Assembly (NCBI RefSeq): GCF_900156895.1
Contig: NZ_FTPD01000023.1
Location: 415,010-479,009 of the forward strand
Source of the DNA: Mesorhizobium prunaredense
Lineage (GTDB): Bacteria > Pseudomonadota > Alphaproteobacteria > Rhizobiales > Rhizobiaceae
Length of the DNA: 64,000 nucleotides
Reading direction: 5' to 3'
Shown here one piece after another: positions 54,073-63,346 of the stretch (the first letter of the stretch is position 1; each line of letters begins with the position of its first letter). The notes beneath the pieces are model-generated. The model ran no database searches. It was not told the origin of the DNA and worked only from the letters and a program-made list of their open reading frames with translations. The position numbers were made by a program, and so were the translations under genes.

Positions 54073-55989
54073 CTACTCGGTCCTGAAGCGGGCGACCGAC
54101 AGGAACTTGACGGCATTGCCGGTGAACCGGTTGGCGTCGGCCAGCTGATCGTCCGCCTGGAAGCCCACGGTATAGACTTCGGTTGGGGGCGTGTGCACGA
54201 TATTGTAGGCGTAGCGCTGCGCCGTCGTTGCGCTGGAGACGGTGGCGACATTCTCGCCGCTGTTCAACGCCCAGCGCGCCGCCGTCGGCTCGGCGGCGAT
54301 CACCACGGACTTGGGACCAGGCTTCAGGTCACGGGCGGTTGCCCTGGCTGCCTTGCGGGTGGTCTTCACACCCGTGCCGATCGCCGCGGCCGGATCGGAG
54401 CCAGCCGGGCGGGCAAAGACAGCCTCGCGCGGCGATGCGGCATTGCCCTTCGCCGGCTCACCGAAGACCGAGCTTGGCTGGGAGAGCGAAGCGACCCGGT
54501 ATTCGTCGGTTGCGCTGACCCGTTCGAGGACGGCTTTGACCGCGTCAGACTGGACCGCGGCAGACTGGACCTGGTCAGACTGGACCTGATCAGACTGGAC
54601 CTGGTCAGGCTGGACCAACTCGGGCTGGGCCAGATCGGGCCGAGCCGACGGCAGCACCGAGAACACATCGGTAGCGGTCTTGCCGTGCCCGGTCGTGTCC
54701 GCCAGCGCCAGAAGCACAGCCTTGTCCTGCGGCGCAAGGTCGGCCGCTGCAAGGTCGGCCGGCAGCGAGTGATTGGGACGCCAGGTCGGCAACGGAACGT
54801 TGTTGGCCGCAACCTGCGCCGCATCGGCGACGACGGACGGTTCGGCCATACCGAAGGGAGCGTTTGCCGGCGCTTGCGCCGTCGTCACCGCCTGTTCAGT
54901 GGTGGCGGTGGCATCCGCCACGCCGAACGGAATGTTTTCGGGCGGCTGAGCGACATCGGCCTTCGGACGCGGGGCGAAATCAGGCAGCGGCACGCTGCGC
55001 GCCGGCAGCGCCGCGATGATCGTTTCCGGCGTGTCCTCCTCCGGTTCCGGAGCAGGCGCATCGGCGATTTGCGGAATCTCGGCGCGCTTCGCATCCTCAG
55101 GCGACACGATGGCAATGCCCGGAAGCTTGCTGTTCTTGGCGGTCGGCGCCGGCTTCGCGGTCGCCAGCTTCACGCTCGCCGGCTTCACGTTGGTTGACTT
55201 CGGCGTCGGCGCGGCTGCGACATCGGCGCTGTCATCGGCCTCGTCTTCACCGCCGCCGAAGAAGGCCGCTAGCAGACCGCCGGATCTTTTGGCACCGCCC
55301 TCTGCGCTGGCGAGTTCGATGGCGGGGGCGCCGGCGCCCTTGCGCGCCTTGTAGGAGGCGAGCGCCTGTGAATAGCCGGGCAGCGGCTTACCGTCGCTCG
55401 GCACATGCAGCGTCTTGCCATTGGGGAACACACGCGCCAGTTCCTGGCGGCTGATGCCAGGCCAGTGCCGCACATTGCCGACATCCATGTGGACAAAGGG
55501 CGAGCCGGACCTCGGATAATAGCCGACGCCGCCGCCCTGCATCCGCAGACCGATGTCGCGCAGTTTCTTCAGCGGCACGCCGGGAATGTAGAAGTCCATG
55601 GCCTTGCCGAGCATATGCTGGCTTTTCTTGGCAACGCCCCTGCTGCGGCTGCGCAGCATCGAGTTCGTCGACGACGAACGATAACCACATACGACCTGGA
55701 TGTAGTCGCGGGCGCCGCTCTGCCGGTAAGCCTCCCAGACCAGGTCGAGCAGGCGCGGATCCATCTTGGTCGGCTCGTTGCGGCGCCAGTCGCGCAGGAT
55801 GACGTTGATCTTTTTCAGACCCGCCTGGTCGTAGCGGCCGCCGCGCTTGAAGACGATCTCCGCCTTCTCTTTGGTGTGTAGGTTGTAGAGTTTCAGCGAA
55901 CGTGTCTGGGCGCTGGCGCCGGTCGCAGCCACTGTAAGGAAGCCTAAGGCGACAATCACCGCTGCCAGCCATCTCGGCCAGGCGCTCAT
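54073..55989 (-). CDS. MepK-like M15 (DUF882) murein endopeptidase with long repetitive tail
   Basis: Secreted protein of 638 aa. Signal peptide MSAWPRWLAAVIVALGFLTV, then a DUF882 domain (about 25-200) with zinc residues in KSQHMLGKAMDFYIPG and PFVHMDVG. E. coli MepK of this family cleaves 3-3 peptidoglycan cross-links. The remaining 400 residues are low-complexity, Ala/Pro/Glu-rich, and include a near-perfect repeat DQVQSDQVQSDQVQS (about residues 480-500) and a C-terminal NIVHTPP...VYTVGFQ segment. An upstream ATG at 56076 would extend the cytoplasmic end; 55989 gives the best signal peptide. Confidence 0.85.
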   Translation of the reverse strand: MSAWPRWLAAVIVALGFLTVAATGASAQTRSLKLYNLHTKEKAEIVFKRGGRYDQAGLKKINVILRDWRRNEPTKMDPRLLDLVWEAYRQSGARDYIQVVCGYRSSSTNSMLRSRSRGVAKKSQHMLGKAMDFYIPGVPLKKLRDIGLRMQGGGVGYYPRSGSPFVHMDVGNVRHWPGISRQELARVFPNGKTLHVPSDGKPLPGYSQALASYKARKGAGAPAIELASAEGGAKRSGGLLAAFFGGGEDEADDSADVAAAPTPKSTNVKPASVKLATAKPAPTAKNSKLPGIAIVSPEDAKRAEIPQIADAPAPEPEEDTPETIIAALPARSVPLPDFAPRPKADVAQPPENIPFGVADATATTEQAVTTAQAPANAPFGMAEPSVVADAAQVAANNVPLPTWRPNHSLPADLAAADLAPQDKAVLLALADTTGHGKTATDVFSVLPSARPDLAQPELVQPDQVQSDQVQSDQVQSAAVQSDAVKAVLERVSATDEYRVASLSQPSSVFGEPAKGNAASPREAVFARPAGSDPAAAIGTGVKTTRKAARATARDLKPGPKSVVIAAEPTAARWALNSGENVATVSSATTAQRYAYNIVHTPPTEVYTVGFQADDQLADANRFTGNAVKFLSVARFRTE

Positions 55990-56369
55990 GCGATAGTGCC
56001 GCCCGTTTGTGTGTCGTTCGACTTTGTTCAAATCAAAAGGCCTTGCAGGCTGCCGTTTGTCCCCGGATTTGACCAAACGGATGCGGTGGTGTTCACATCC
56101 GAATATCGATCCTAATGGTTAATCATCGCTTATTGAAGCCGAAATGCGGTAACACCGTGGCGATATCCCGTCAAAAATATTGCACGGGGTTTCTTGGTAA
56201 ACTGCTGGTTTAGATCATGTTTCGGGCTTTGCCTGCACACGATCTGTTACCAGCCGCTTCAATGCGTGAACACTGCCGGCAAGCGCGTCGCCCGACCGCG
56301 TCACGCCCGATTCGACGACTGTCGATTTGTCCTGATGCCAGGCTGGCAAGGTGGTCCGGGCTTGCCTTG
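55990..56369. other. Intergenic region upstream of the M15 gene
   Basis: 380 bp between the end of the sigma-54 activator gene and the start of the M15 endopeptidase gene, both on the minus strand. It should hold the promoter of the latter. No repeat, RNA gene or hairpin stands out. Confidence 0.5.
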
Positions 56370-57905
56370 TCAGGACGCAAGCCGATCGATACGGCCTGTC
56401 TCCGGATCGATGCCGTATTCCTTGAGCTTCCTGTAGAGCGTCGAGCGGCCAATGCCGAGGCGGCGGGCAACTTCGCTCATCTGGCCGTTATAATGGTCGA
56501 TGGCGAGCTTGATCATTTCGAGTTCGACATCGGCCAGCGCCCGCACATTGCCGCGTTCGTCCAGCGCCCGCAGCGTGCCGAAACGAGGCTGCGGCCTGGC
56601 TGGCGGATCGAGCTCGGTTGCAGCGATGCCGTTATTGGCGGCCGTGTCCTCGCCAAGCGGCTCGGTGACCAAAGGGAACCCGGGCAACCAGCCATGCGCA
56701 TCCAGGTTGACGGTGCCCTCGACCTGCGCCCGGATCTGCGGAAACTCCTCTTCGGTCAGCATATCGCCTTCACAAAGCACCGAGGCCCGGAAGACGGCGT
56801 TTTCCAACTGGCGGATATTTCCCGGCCAGTCATAGGCCTGCAGCATGGCGAGCGCCGCAGCCGAAATGCCGTGCAGGCGATGACGTGGATCGGTGGGCGC
56901 AACCTTGTCCAGAAAATGCTCGACCAAATACGGAATGTCGTCGCGACGGTCGCGCAGCGGCGGCACGAAGATCGGATAGACGTTCAGGCGGTAGAACAGA
57001 TCCTCGCGGAACTTGCCGTCCTTGACCTGCTGCAGGAGATTGCGGTGTGTCGCCGAGATCAGCCTGATGTCGACCCTGACGGTCGAACGCCCGCCGACCG
57101 GATCGACCTCACCGTCCTGCACGGCGCGCAGCAGCTTGACCTGCACGTCGAGCGGCAGGTCGCCGATTTCGTCGAGGAAGAGCGTGCCCGAATGCGCCTC
57201 CACGAACTTGCCGGTGTGTTTTTCGGTGGCGCCAGTGAACGAGCCCTTCTCGTGGCCGAACAGGATCGACTCGACCAGATTGTCGGGGATGGCGCCGCAA
57301 TTGACGGTGACGAACGGTTTTGAGCGGCGATCGCCGCTGCCCTGGATGGCGCGCGCCACCAGCTCCTTGCCGACACCGGATTCGCCTTCGATAAGAATCG
57401 GGATGTTGGACGCGGCCGCCTTCTGGCCGAGGCGGATCACCCGGTCCATCGCCGGGCTGTGCGTGATCATGTCCTTGAAGGTCAGATGGCCGCCGCGCCG
57501 CCGCGACGTGCGCTTCACTTCCCCCTCGACCGCCTCGACTTTGAGCGCGTTGCCGATCGATGCCTGCAGCCTGTCGGGAGATGCCGGCTTGACGACGAAA
57601 TCGAAAGCACCGTGTCGCATGGCCGAAACGACGGTCTCGATGCCACCCTGGGCGGTTTGCACGATGACCGGAACTTGGATGCCGCGCTCACGCATTGCCT
57701 TCAGCACGCCGATGCCGTCGAGGCCCGGCATGACGAGGTCGAGGATGACCACCGAGACGCTGCGCGCATTAGGCCCGTCGAGCGCGTCGAGACCGGCCTC
57801 GCCGCCATCCGTGATGATCGCGCTGTGGCCGAATTTCGTCACCGCCGCCTCGAGCAGCCTGCGCTGCACGGGATCGTCATCGACTATGAGTATGGAACCT
57901 GTCAT
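56370..57905 (-). CDS. NtrC-family sigma-54 response regulator
   Basis: Activator of 511 aa. Receiver domain with Asp10/Asp11, phospho-acceptor Asp56 and Lys106; AAA+ domain with Walker A GESGVGKE (174-181) and Walker B TLFLDEIGDL; and a Fis-type helix-turn-helix at the end (MSEVARRLGIGRSTLYRKLK). The sigma-54 contact loop reads GSFTGA (221-226) instead of the usual GAFTGA. No histidine kinase is encoded beside it. Function of the regulon unknown. Confidence 0.9.
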   Translation of the reverse strand: MTGSILIVDDDPVQRRLLEAAVTKFGHSAIITDGGEAGLDALDGPNARSVSVVILDLVMPGLDGIGVLKAMRERGIQVPVIVQTAQGGIETVVSAMRHGAFDFVVKPASPDRLQASIGNALKVEAVEGEVKRTSRRRGGHLTFKDMITHSPAMDRVIRLGQKAAASNIPILIEGESGVGKELVARAIQGSGDRRSKPFVTVNCGAIPDNLVESILFGHEKGSFTGATEKHTGKFVEAHSGTLFLDEIGDLPLDVQVKLLRAVQDGEVDPVGGRSTVRVDIRLISATHRNLLQQVKDGKFREDLFYRLNVYPIFVPPLRDRRDDIPYLVEHFLDKVAPTDPRHRLHGISAAALAMLQAYDWPGNIRQLENAVFRASVLCEGDMLTEEEFPQIRAQVEGTVNLDAHGWLPGFPLVTEPLGEDTAANNGIAATELDPPARPQPRFGTLRALDERGNVRALADVELEMIKLAIDHYNGQMSEVARRLGIGRSTLYRKLKEYGIDPETGRIDRLAS

Positions 57906-58276
57906 GACTGGTTCAACGATGCTCGCCCAATATGCCCACCCCACTGTGCCCACCCAATGGGGAATCCAACCCTATGGATCATCCTGGCACAGGGTTCTAA
58001 ATAAGCTTTCAAAAAACCCGGTGAATGAATTCCTTAGGATTTGACCGGCTTTTCTCATCCCCTTGAATCTTTGGCCCTTTGAATCTTTGGGCCTGACCGC
58101 TTAGAGACTGTTTCGAAATTCGCTCTGGCGAGTCATATGGTGGTGGTTTCGAGAACCGGCGCGCAGCGGACATTTGGGTCCGTGAGCACCGGAAGCGCAG
58201 AAAACGCCATCAGATGGCCGCCAGAGTAGAGTTTCCAAACGGTCTCTCAGGTCTTGCAATCTGGAAAGTATTGTCA
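57906..58276. other. Intergenic region between the sigma-54 activator and pepF
   Basis: Divergent promoter region. Its right half is the structured repeat at 58104-58246; the left half has no clear feature. Confidence 0.5.
58104..58246. repeat. RIME-like mosaic repeat, family D
   Basis: About 143 bp with imperfect 27-bp inverted ends (GAGACTGTTTCGAAATTCGC ... GTTTCCAAACGGTCTC) and an inner imperfect hairpin (GGTGGTGGTTTCGAGAACCGG ... ACCGGAAGCGCAGAAAACGCC, quoted in parts). It ends 30 bp before the pepF start. Confidence 0.75.
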
Positions 58277-60115
58277 ATGAGCATGGTTTTTGGTCGGCAG
58301 CTTGCGGCGGCGGCGTCCGGTCAGGGCGCGGCGGAGCTTGGTGATCTGCCGGAATGGGATCTCGCCGATCTCTATTCGGGCATGGACGCCCCCGAGCTGA
58401 AACGCGACATTTCAAAGGCGATCGCCGATGCCATCAGCTTCGAGAGCCGCTGGAAAGGCACGCTCGCCGCCGAGGCGGAGCGTGCCGACAGCGGCAGGCT
58501 GGGCGAGGCGCTTGCCGCCTATGAGGCGCTGGAGGAACTGATTGGCCGGATCGTCTCCTATGCCGGACTGATCTATGCCGGCAACACCGCGGATCCGCAG
58601 CGCGCCAAGCTCTATGGCGACATTCAGGAGAAGATGACCGACGCCAGCACGCATCTTCTGTTTTTCGCGCTCGAACTGAATCTTGTCGACGATGCCGCGA
58701 TCGAAACCGCGCTTGCCGCCGATCCCGCCTTCGCTCACTACCGGCCGTGGGTGCTTGATCTGCGCATGGACAAACCCTACCAGCTCGAAGACCGGGTCGA
58801 GCAGCTTCTCCACGAGAAGTCGATTACCGGACGCGGCGCCTGGAACCGCTTGTTCGACGAGACGACGACCGATCTGCGCTTCGACGTCGATGGCGAAGAG
58901 CTGACCCTGGAGCCGGCGCTGAACCGCCTCCAGCACGCCGATGGCGAGGTGCGCCGCCGGGCTTCTGAAGCGCTGGCCGCAACCTTCCGCAAGAATCTGC
59001 GCACGTTCACGCTGATCACCAACACGCTGGCCAAGGACAAGGAGATTTCCGACCGCTGGCGCGGCTTCGAGGACATCGCCGATTCGCGTCATCTCGCCAA
59101 CCGCGTCGAGCGCAGCGTGGTGGATGCGCTGGCCTCAGCCGTTCGTGACGCTTACCCGCGCCTGTCACACCGCTACTACGCGATGAAGGCGCGCTGGCTC
59201 GGCATGGAAGTGATGAACCACTGGGACCGCAACGCGCCGTTGCCGGAGACCCCGCAAGCGATCATCGGCTGGGACGAGGCCAAGAACACGGTGCTTTCCG
59301 CCTATCAGCGCTTTTCACCTGACATGGCGGAGATTGCCCGGATTTTCTTCGACCGCAACTGGATCGACGCGCCGGTAAGGCCTGGCAAGTCGCCGGGCGC
59401 CTTCGCGCATCCGACCGTGCCGTCGGCGCATCCCTATGTCCTGCTCAACTACATGGGCAAGCCGCGCGACGTGATGACGCTGGCGCATGAGCTTGGCCAC
59501 GGCGTGCATCAGGTGCTCGCCGCAGGCCAGGGCGCGCTGATGGCCTCGACGCCGCTGACACTGGCCGAGACGGCGTCCGTCTTCGGCGAGATGCTGACCT
59601 TCCGCTCGCTTCTGGACCAGACCACCGACAAGCGCGAGCGCAAGGCCATGCTTGCCCAGAAGGTCGAGGACATGATCAACACGGTCGTGCGCCAGATCGC
59701 TTTCTACGAGTTCGAGCGCAAGGTGCATGCCGAGCGCAAAAACGGCGAGTTGACATCGGACAGGCTCGGCGAGTTCTGGCTGGAGGTGCAGGCGGAAAGC
59801 CTCGGGCCGGCGATCAAGCTGCGCGAGGGTTACGAGGTCTTCTGGAGCTATATTCCACACTTCATCCATTCGCCTTTCTACGTCTACGCCTACGCGTTCG
59901 GCGACTGCCTGGTGAATTCGCTCTATGCGGTCTATCAGAATGCAGAGCGTGGCTTTCAGGACAAATATTTTGCCATGCTGCGCGCCGGCGGCACCAAGCA
60001 TCATTCCGAGCTCCTGGCACCCTTCGGTCTTGATGCCACCGATCCTGCCTTCTGGCAGATCGGACTTGGCGTGATCGGCGGGCTGATCGACGAGCTCGAA
60101 GCTTTGGACAATTGA
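58277..60115 (+). CDS. pepF: Oligoendopeptidase F (M3 family)
   Basis: Zinc metallopeptidase of 612 aa degrading oligopeptides in the cytoplasm. HEXXH motif is His404-Glu405 and His408 in LAHELGHGVH, with the third ligand Glu in LAETASVFGEM; the SPFYVYAYAFGD segment forms the substrate site. GGAAAG lies upstream of the ATG at 58277; the longer frame upstream reads into the repeat. Confidence 0.92.
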   Translation: MSMVFGRQLAAAASGQGAAELGDLPEWDLADLYSGMDAPELKRDISKAIADAISFESRWKGTLAAEAERADSGRLGEALAAYEALEELIGRIVSYAGLIYAGNTADPQRAKLYGDIQEKMTDASTHLLFFALELNLVDDAAIETALAADPAFAHYRPWVLDLRMDKPYQLEDRVEQLLHEKSITGRGAWNRLFDETTTDLRFDVDGEELTLEPALNRLQHADGEVRRRASEALAATFRKNLRTFTLITNTLAKDKEISDRWRGFEDIADSRHLANRVERSVVDALASAVRDAYPRLSHRYYAMKARWLGMEVMNHWDRNAPLPETPQAIIGWDEAKNTVLSAYQRFSPDMAEIARIFFDRNWIDAPVRPGKSPGAFAHPTVPSAHPYVLLNYMGKPRDVMTLAHELGHGVHQVLAAGQGALMASTPLTLAETASVFGEMLTFRSLLDQTTDKRERKAMLAQKVEDMINTVVRQIAFYEFERKVHAERKNGELTSDRLGEFWLEVQAESLGPAIKLREGYEVFWSYIPHFIHSPFYVYAYAFGDCLVNSLYAVYQNAERGFQDKYFAMLRAGGTKHHSELLAPFGLDATDPAFWQIGLGVIGGLIDELEALDN

Positions 60116-60477
60116 CGCACAGCGCTGAACATCCAGGTTCGGCAGAACAGTTTAGCCGCAATGCATATTGAGGCCATTCTATTCTTGCCCTAAATATCTG
60201 TTCTTAAATAACTCTCCGTGGAATTTTTCCGTTAGCTTTCCGGAAGCTGTATGATAGCGTCCCGCCTCAAGCTCAGTCGGGGCGCGGGGCTTAGGCCAAA
60301 TCTTCGGCCGGTCACGGCGCTTCGACGATTGCGACAGCGCCGTTGGCCATGGCAGGGAAAGCCGGTCGCCGACAGCGCGATTTAAGCCGGCTGTTCCGCC
60401 AGCAGCGGAGCCACCATTGAATGGTCCTTGTGCCAAGGTCCCAGGCCACGGCAGATGGATCGGACTGGAGAGAGACA
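60116..60477. other. Intergenic region after pepF
   Basis: 362 bp, AT-richer than its surroundings, upstream of the membrane-anchored protein gene and probably carrying its promoter. No hairpin terminator or RNA gene recognised. Confidence 0.5.
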
Positions 60478-61284
60478 ATGGGCACTTTTTTCTACATGCT
60501 CCTGGCGTTCCTGGTAGGTGTGTTGGTTGGCTGGTTCATCTGGGGACGCCCGCGTGGCGATCTCGACAGCCTGCGCGGTGACATGGACCGCACCCGCAGC
60601 GAGCGCGACAGGCTGCGCGCCGACGCCGACCGCCTGACCCGTGAACTGGAAGTATGCCGCGGCGCCCGCGCCGAACTGGAGCGCCAGTTGGGCGAGGCAC
60701 AAGGCACCAAGACCGGTGCGACAAAGGCAGCAATCCCGGCACCGTCGGCTTTGATGGCGACATCCGCGCCGGCCAACACGACGCCCGCCAAGACGACGCC
60801 CGCCAAGACCGGGCCAGCAAAGTCCGGGCCAGCAAAGACCACGTCCAAGAAACCGGCGGCCGCGAAGGCGGCAGCCGCGCCGAAGGCCAGTGCGTCGAAA
60901 GCCAGCGCGCCGAAAGCGAGTGCGTCGCAGGCAAGTGCGCCAAAACCTCCCGCATCGAAAACGAGTGCTGCACCAAAGAGCGCTGCGCCAGCGGCAAAGA
61001 AAGCCGCGACAACAAAGGCGGCGGTGGACAAGGCCAGCAATCTGCGCCGCCTGATCGGCATCGGTCCGGACAACGAGCGACTGCTCAACGGTCTCGGAGT
61101 CATGACCTATGCGCAAATCGCCGCCTGGACGGCCGCCGACGTCAAGCGGATCGAGGAGACGTTGAACTTCGACGGCCGCATCGAGCGTGAGCGCTGGATC
61201 GAGCAGGCGAAACTGCTTGCCGCCGGCGATGAGGAGGAATTCGCGCGCCGCTTCCCGACCGCGGGGACCGGGAGCAACACCTGA
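60478..61284 (+). CDS. Membrane-anchored Ala/Lys/Pro-rich protein with helix-hairpin-helix C-terminus
   Basis: Protein of 268 aa in four parts: an N-terminal membrane helix (FFYMLLAFLVGVLVGWFIW); a coiled coil (about 28-75, MDRTRSERDRLRADADRLTR); a highly basic, low-complexity segment of about 125 residues (KTTPAKTGPAKSGPAK, KASASKASAPKASAS) like histone H1 or AlgP tails; and a C-terminal domain LRRLIGIGPDNERLLNGLG ... FDGRIERERWIEQAKLLA resembling the C-terminal helix-hairpin-helix domain found in rhizobial NuoE. It might anchor nucleic acid to the membrane (inference). GGAGAG precedes the ATG. Confidence 0.75.
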   Translation: MGTFFYMLLAFLVGVLVGWFIWGRPRGDLDSLRGDMDRTRSERDRLRADADRLTRELEVCRGARAELERQLGEAQGTKTGATKAAIPAPSALMATSAPANTTPAKTTPAKTGPAKSGPAKTTSKKPAAAKAAAAPKASASKASAPKASASQASAPKPPASKTSAAPKSAAPAAKKAATTKAAVDKASNLRRLIGIGPDNERLLNGLGVMTYAQIAAWTAADVKRIEETLNFDGRIERERWIEQAKLLAAGDEEEFARRFPTAGTGSNT

Positions 61285-61456
61285 ATTGCCTGCCGGCATC
61301 GAGCACATAAGAGACCGGCGACGCCCGCGAGGTGCCGCCGGTTTGCTTTTGCATCAAGCTGCGTTTGCGTCTTGAGACGCCGGTGTCTCGATTGCGCGCG
61401 ATCGAGCCGCCATATAGAGCGATAGCTGGCGTCATCGATCGCAGCATCCGAGTCCC

Positions 61457-62617
61457 ATGCCCCTGCCCTCTGCAATTTTTCGAAATGACGAGCGCGCACA
61501 TCAGCTCGTCTTCGACCGGCCGGCCGACATCATCGTGGCGCATGAGGCGGAGGACTTCCTGCCGGCGCTGGACATTGCGCAGGCCGCGCATGACGCCGGC
61601 AAATGGCTGGCCGGCTATTTCTCCTACGAGGCCGGCTACCTGCTCGAGCCGAAGCTCGTTCCGCTGCTGCCGGGCGGACGCCGCGCCCCGCTTGTCTGCC
61701 TCGGGATCTTCGACGCGCCTGTCGAACAGCCGGTCGTGACCGGCAACGCGCCGTCGACCAACGGCCCGATCTTCAACGCCCCGATTTTCAACGCCAGGGC
61801 CGCCTGGACTTCACAAGACTACGCAAAACGCTTTGCGCGGCTCCACAATCACATTCGCAAGGGTGATTGCTATCAGGGCAATCTGACCTTTCCGGTTCAT
61901 GCGCAGTGGTCGGGCGATCCGCTGGCCGCCTTCGACGCGCTGACGGAGCGCCAGCCGGTGAAATACGGCGCGCTGATCGCGCTCGGCGGTCCGGTCGTTT
62001 TGTCGCGTTCGCCAGAACTGTTTTTCGAGATCGACGCCGCAGGCATGATCGAGACGCATCCGATGAAGGGCACCGCCCCGCGTGGCGCGACCAAGGCGGA
62101 GGACAAGCGGCTGAAGGCGTTCTTGCTCAATGACGAGAAGAACCAGGCTGAGAACCGGATGATCGTCGATCTCCTGCGCAACGACATTTCGCTGATCAGC
62201 GAAGTCGGCACGCTGGAGGTGCCGGAGCTTTTCCGCATCGAGAGCTACCCGACCGTCCACCAGATGGTGAGCCGCGTGCGGGCCAAGCTGTTGCCCGACC
62301 TCACCATCCGCCGGATATTCGCTGCGCTGTTTCCATGCGGATCGATCACCGGCGCCCCAAAAATCCGCGCCATGGAAATCCTGCACGATCTGGAAGCCAC
62401 GCCGCGCGACGTCTATTGCGGCGCCATCGGCTGGATCGCGCCCGGCGGCACGATGCGCTTTTCGGTGGCGATCCGCACCATATCGCTCTTTTCCAGCGGC
62501 GAGGCCGTCTACAATGTCGGCGGCGGCGTCGTCTTCGATTCGACGGCCGAGGAGGAGTATCAGGAGTGCCTGCTGAAAGCGCGCTACGCGACGGGAACAC
62601 CGCCGATTTCGAGCTGA
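61457..62617 (+). CDS. pabB: Aminodeoxychorismate synthase component I
   Basis: Chorismate-using enzyme of 386 aa for p-aminobenzoate (folate) synthesis. HPMKGTAPRG, NDEKNQAENRMIVDLLRND, FPCGSITGAPKIRAME and GGGVVFDSTAEEEYQE form the chorismate site. The N-terminal 100 residues are shorter than in TrpE. It contains a small duplication, PIFNAPIFNA, near residue 103. It overlaps the next gene by 52 bp. The glutamine amidotransferase partner (pabA) is not here. Confidence 0.9.
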   Translation: MPLPSAIFRNDERAHQLVFDRPADIIVAHEAEDFLPALDIAQAAHDAGKWLAGYFSYEAGYLLEPKLVPLLPGGRRAPLVCLGIFDAPVEQPVVTGNAPSTNGPIFNAPIFNARAAWTSQDYAKRFARLHNHIRKGDCYQGNLTFPVHAQWSGDPLAAFDALTERQPVKYGALIALGGPVVLSRSPELFFEIDAAGMIETHPMKGTAPRGATKAEDKRLKAFLLNDEKNQAENRMIVDLLRNDISLISEVGTLEVPELFRIESYPTVHQMVSRVRAKLLPDLTIRRIFAALFPCGSITGAPKIRAMEILHDLEATPRDVYCGAIGWIAPGGTMRFSVAIRTISLFSSGEAVYNVGGGVVFDSTAEEEYQECLLKARYATGTPPISS

Positions 62618-63228
62618 TCGAAACCATGCGCTGGCAGCCGGGCCAGGGCTTCCTGCGTTTCGACCGCCATTTGGCACGCCTTTATGGCTCGGCGGCCGAA
62701 CTGGGTTTTGCCTGCGATCCGCAGAAGGTCGGCGAGATGCTCAGGAACGCCGTCGACCGGCCGGACATAGCCTTGCGCACACGCCTGGTCCTGTCGCGCA
62801 GCGGCAAGGTGACGGTCTCGGCGCTGCCTTATGAGCCGCACGCAGCCGACAAGGTCTGGAGGCTGCAACTGGCGCGGGTGCGGCTTCAATCAAGCGACAC
62901 GCTGCTGCGCCACAAGACGAGCCGCCGCGACATCTATCAGCGGGCGCGCGCCGAATATCTGATCAGCCGGGCCGACGAGGTTCTGCTGGCCAACGAGCGT
63001 GGCGAACTCTGTGAGGGCACGATCACCAATCTGTTTGCCGATTTCGGCGACGGCGCGCTGGCAACACCGCGGCTCGATTGCGGCTTGCTGCCTGGCGTCT
63101 TGCGCGGCGAATTGCTGGATGAAGGCCGCGCCCGCGAAGCAATCTACAGCCTGGACGATCTGAAGTCGGCCAAAGCGCTGTTCGTCGGCAATTCGCTGCG
63201 CGGACTGATCCCGGCGCGGCTTGGCTGA
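62566..63228 (+). CDS. Class IV aminotransferase, probable aminodeoxychorismate lyase
   Basis: PLP protein of 220 aa. It begins VPAESALRDG...FELIETMRW and FLRFDRHLARLYGSAAELGF; the Schiff-base Lys is in LLRHKTSRRDIYQRAR; LCEGTITNLFADFGDG and LDCGLLPGVLRGELL bind the cofactor. GTG at 62566 with GGAGGAG eight bases upstream is chosen because it gives the family's usual N-terminus. With PabB it would complete p-aminobenzoate synthesis; BCAT-like activity is the alternative. Confidence 0.83.
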   Translation: MPAESALRDGNTADFELIETMRWQPGQGFLRFDRHLARLYGSAAELGFACDPQKVGEMLRNAVDRPDIALRTRLVLSRSGKVTVSALPYEPHAADKVWRLQLARVRLQSSDTLLRHKTSRRDIYQRARAEYLISRADEVLLANERGELCEGTITNLFADFGDGALATPRLDCGLLPGVLRGELLDEGRAREAIYSLDDLKSAKALFVGNSLRGLIPARLG

Positions 63229-63290
63229 AACGCAATCGAAGTCAGCGGACGACGCTACCCATGGTTGTGCACTCTTGAGTTGTAAGAGAT

Positions 63291-63322
63291 GCGTCCGGCC
63301 CGGGAAAGAATGGGCCGGACGC
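63291..63322. terminator. Hairpin between convergent PABA and aztD genes
   Basis: GCGTCCGGCCC / GGGCCGGACGC, 11-bp perfect stem with a 10-nt loop, between the two stops. No strong T-run, so factor-independent termination is uncertain. Confidence 0.6.
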
Positions 63323-63346
63323 GTGGCAGCCGCTTGGGAGGAGCGA

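Noticed and set aside
54540-54620. Short tandem repeats that could be mistaken for a CRISPR array
   Set aside because: Units are about 15 bp without spacers and stay in frame within the M15 endopeptidase gene, encoding VQSDQ repeats.
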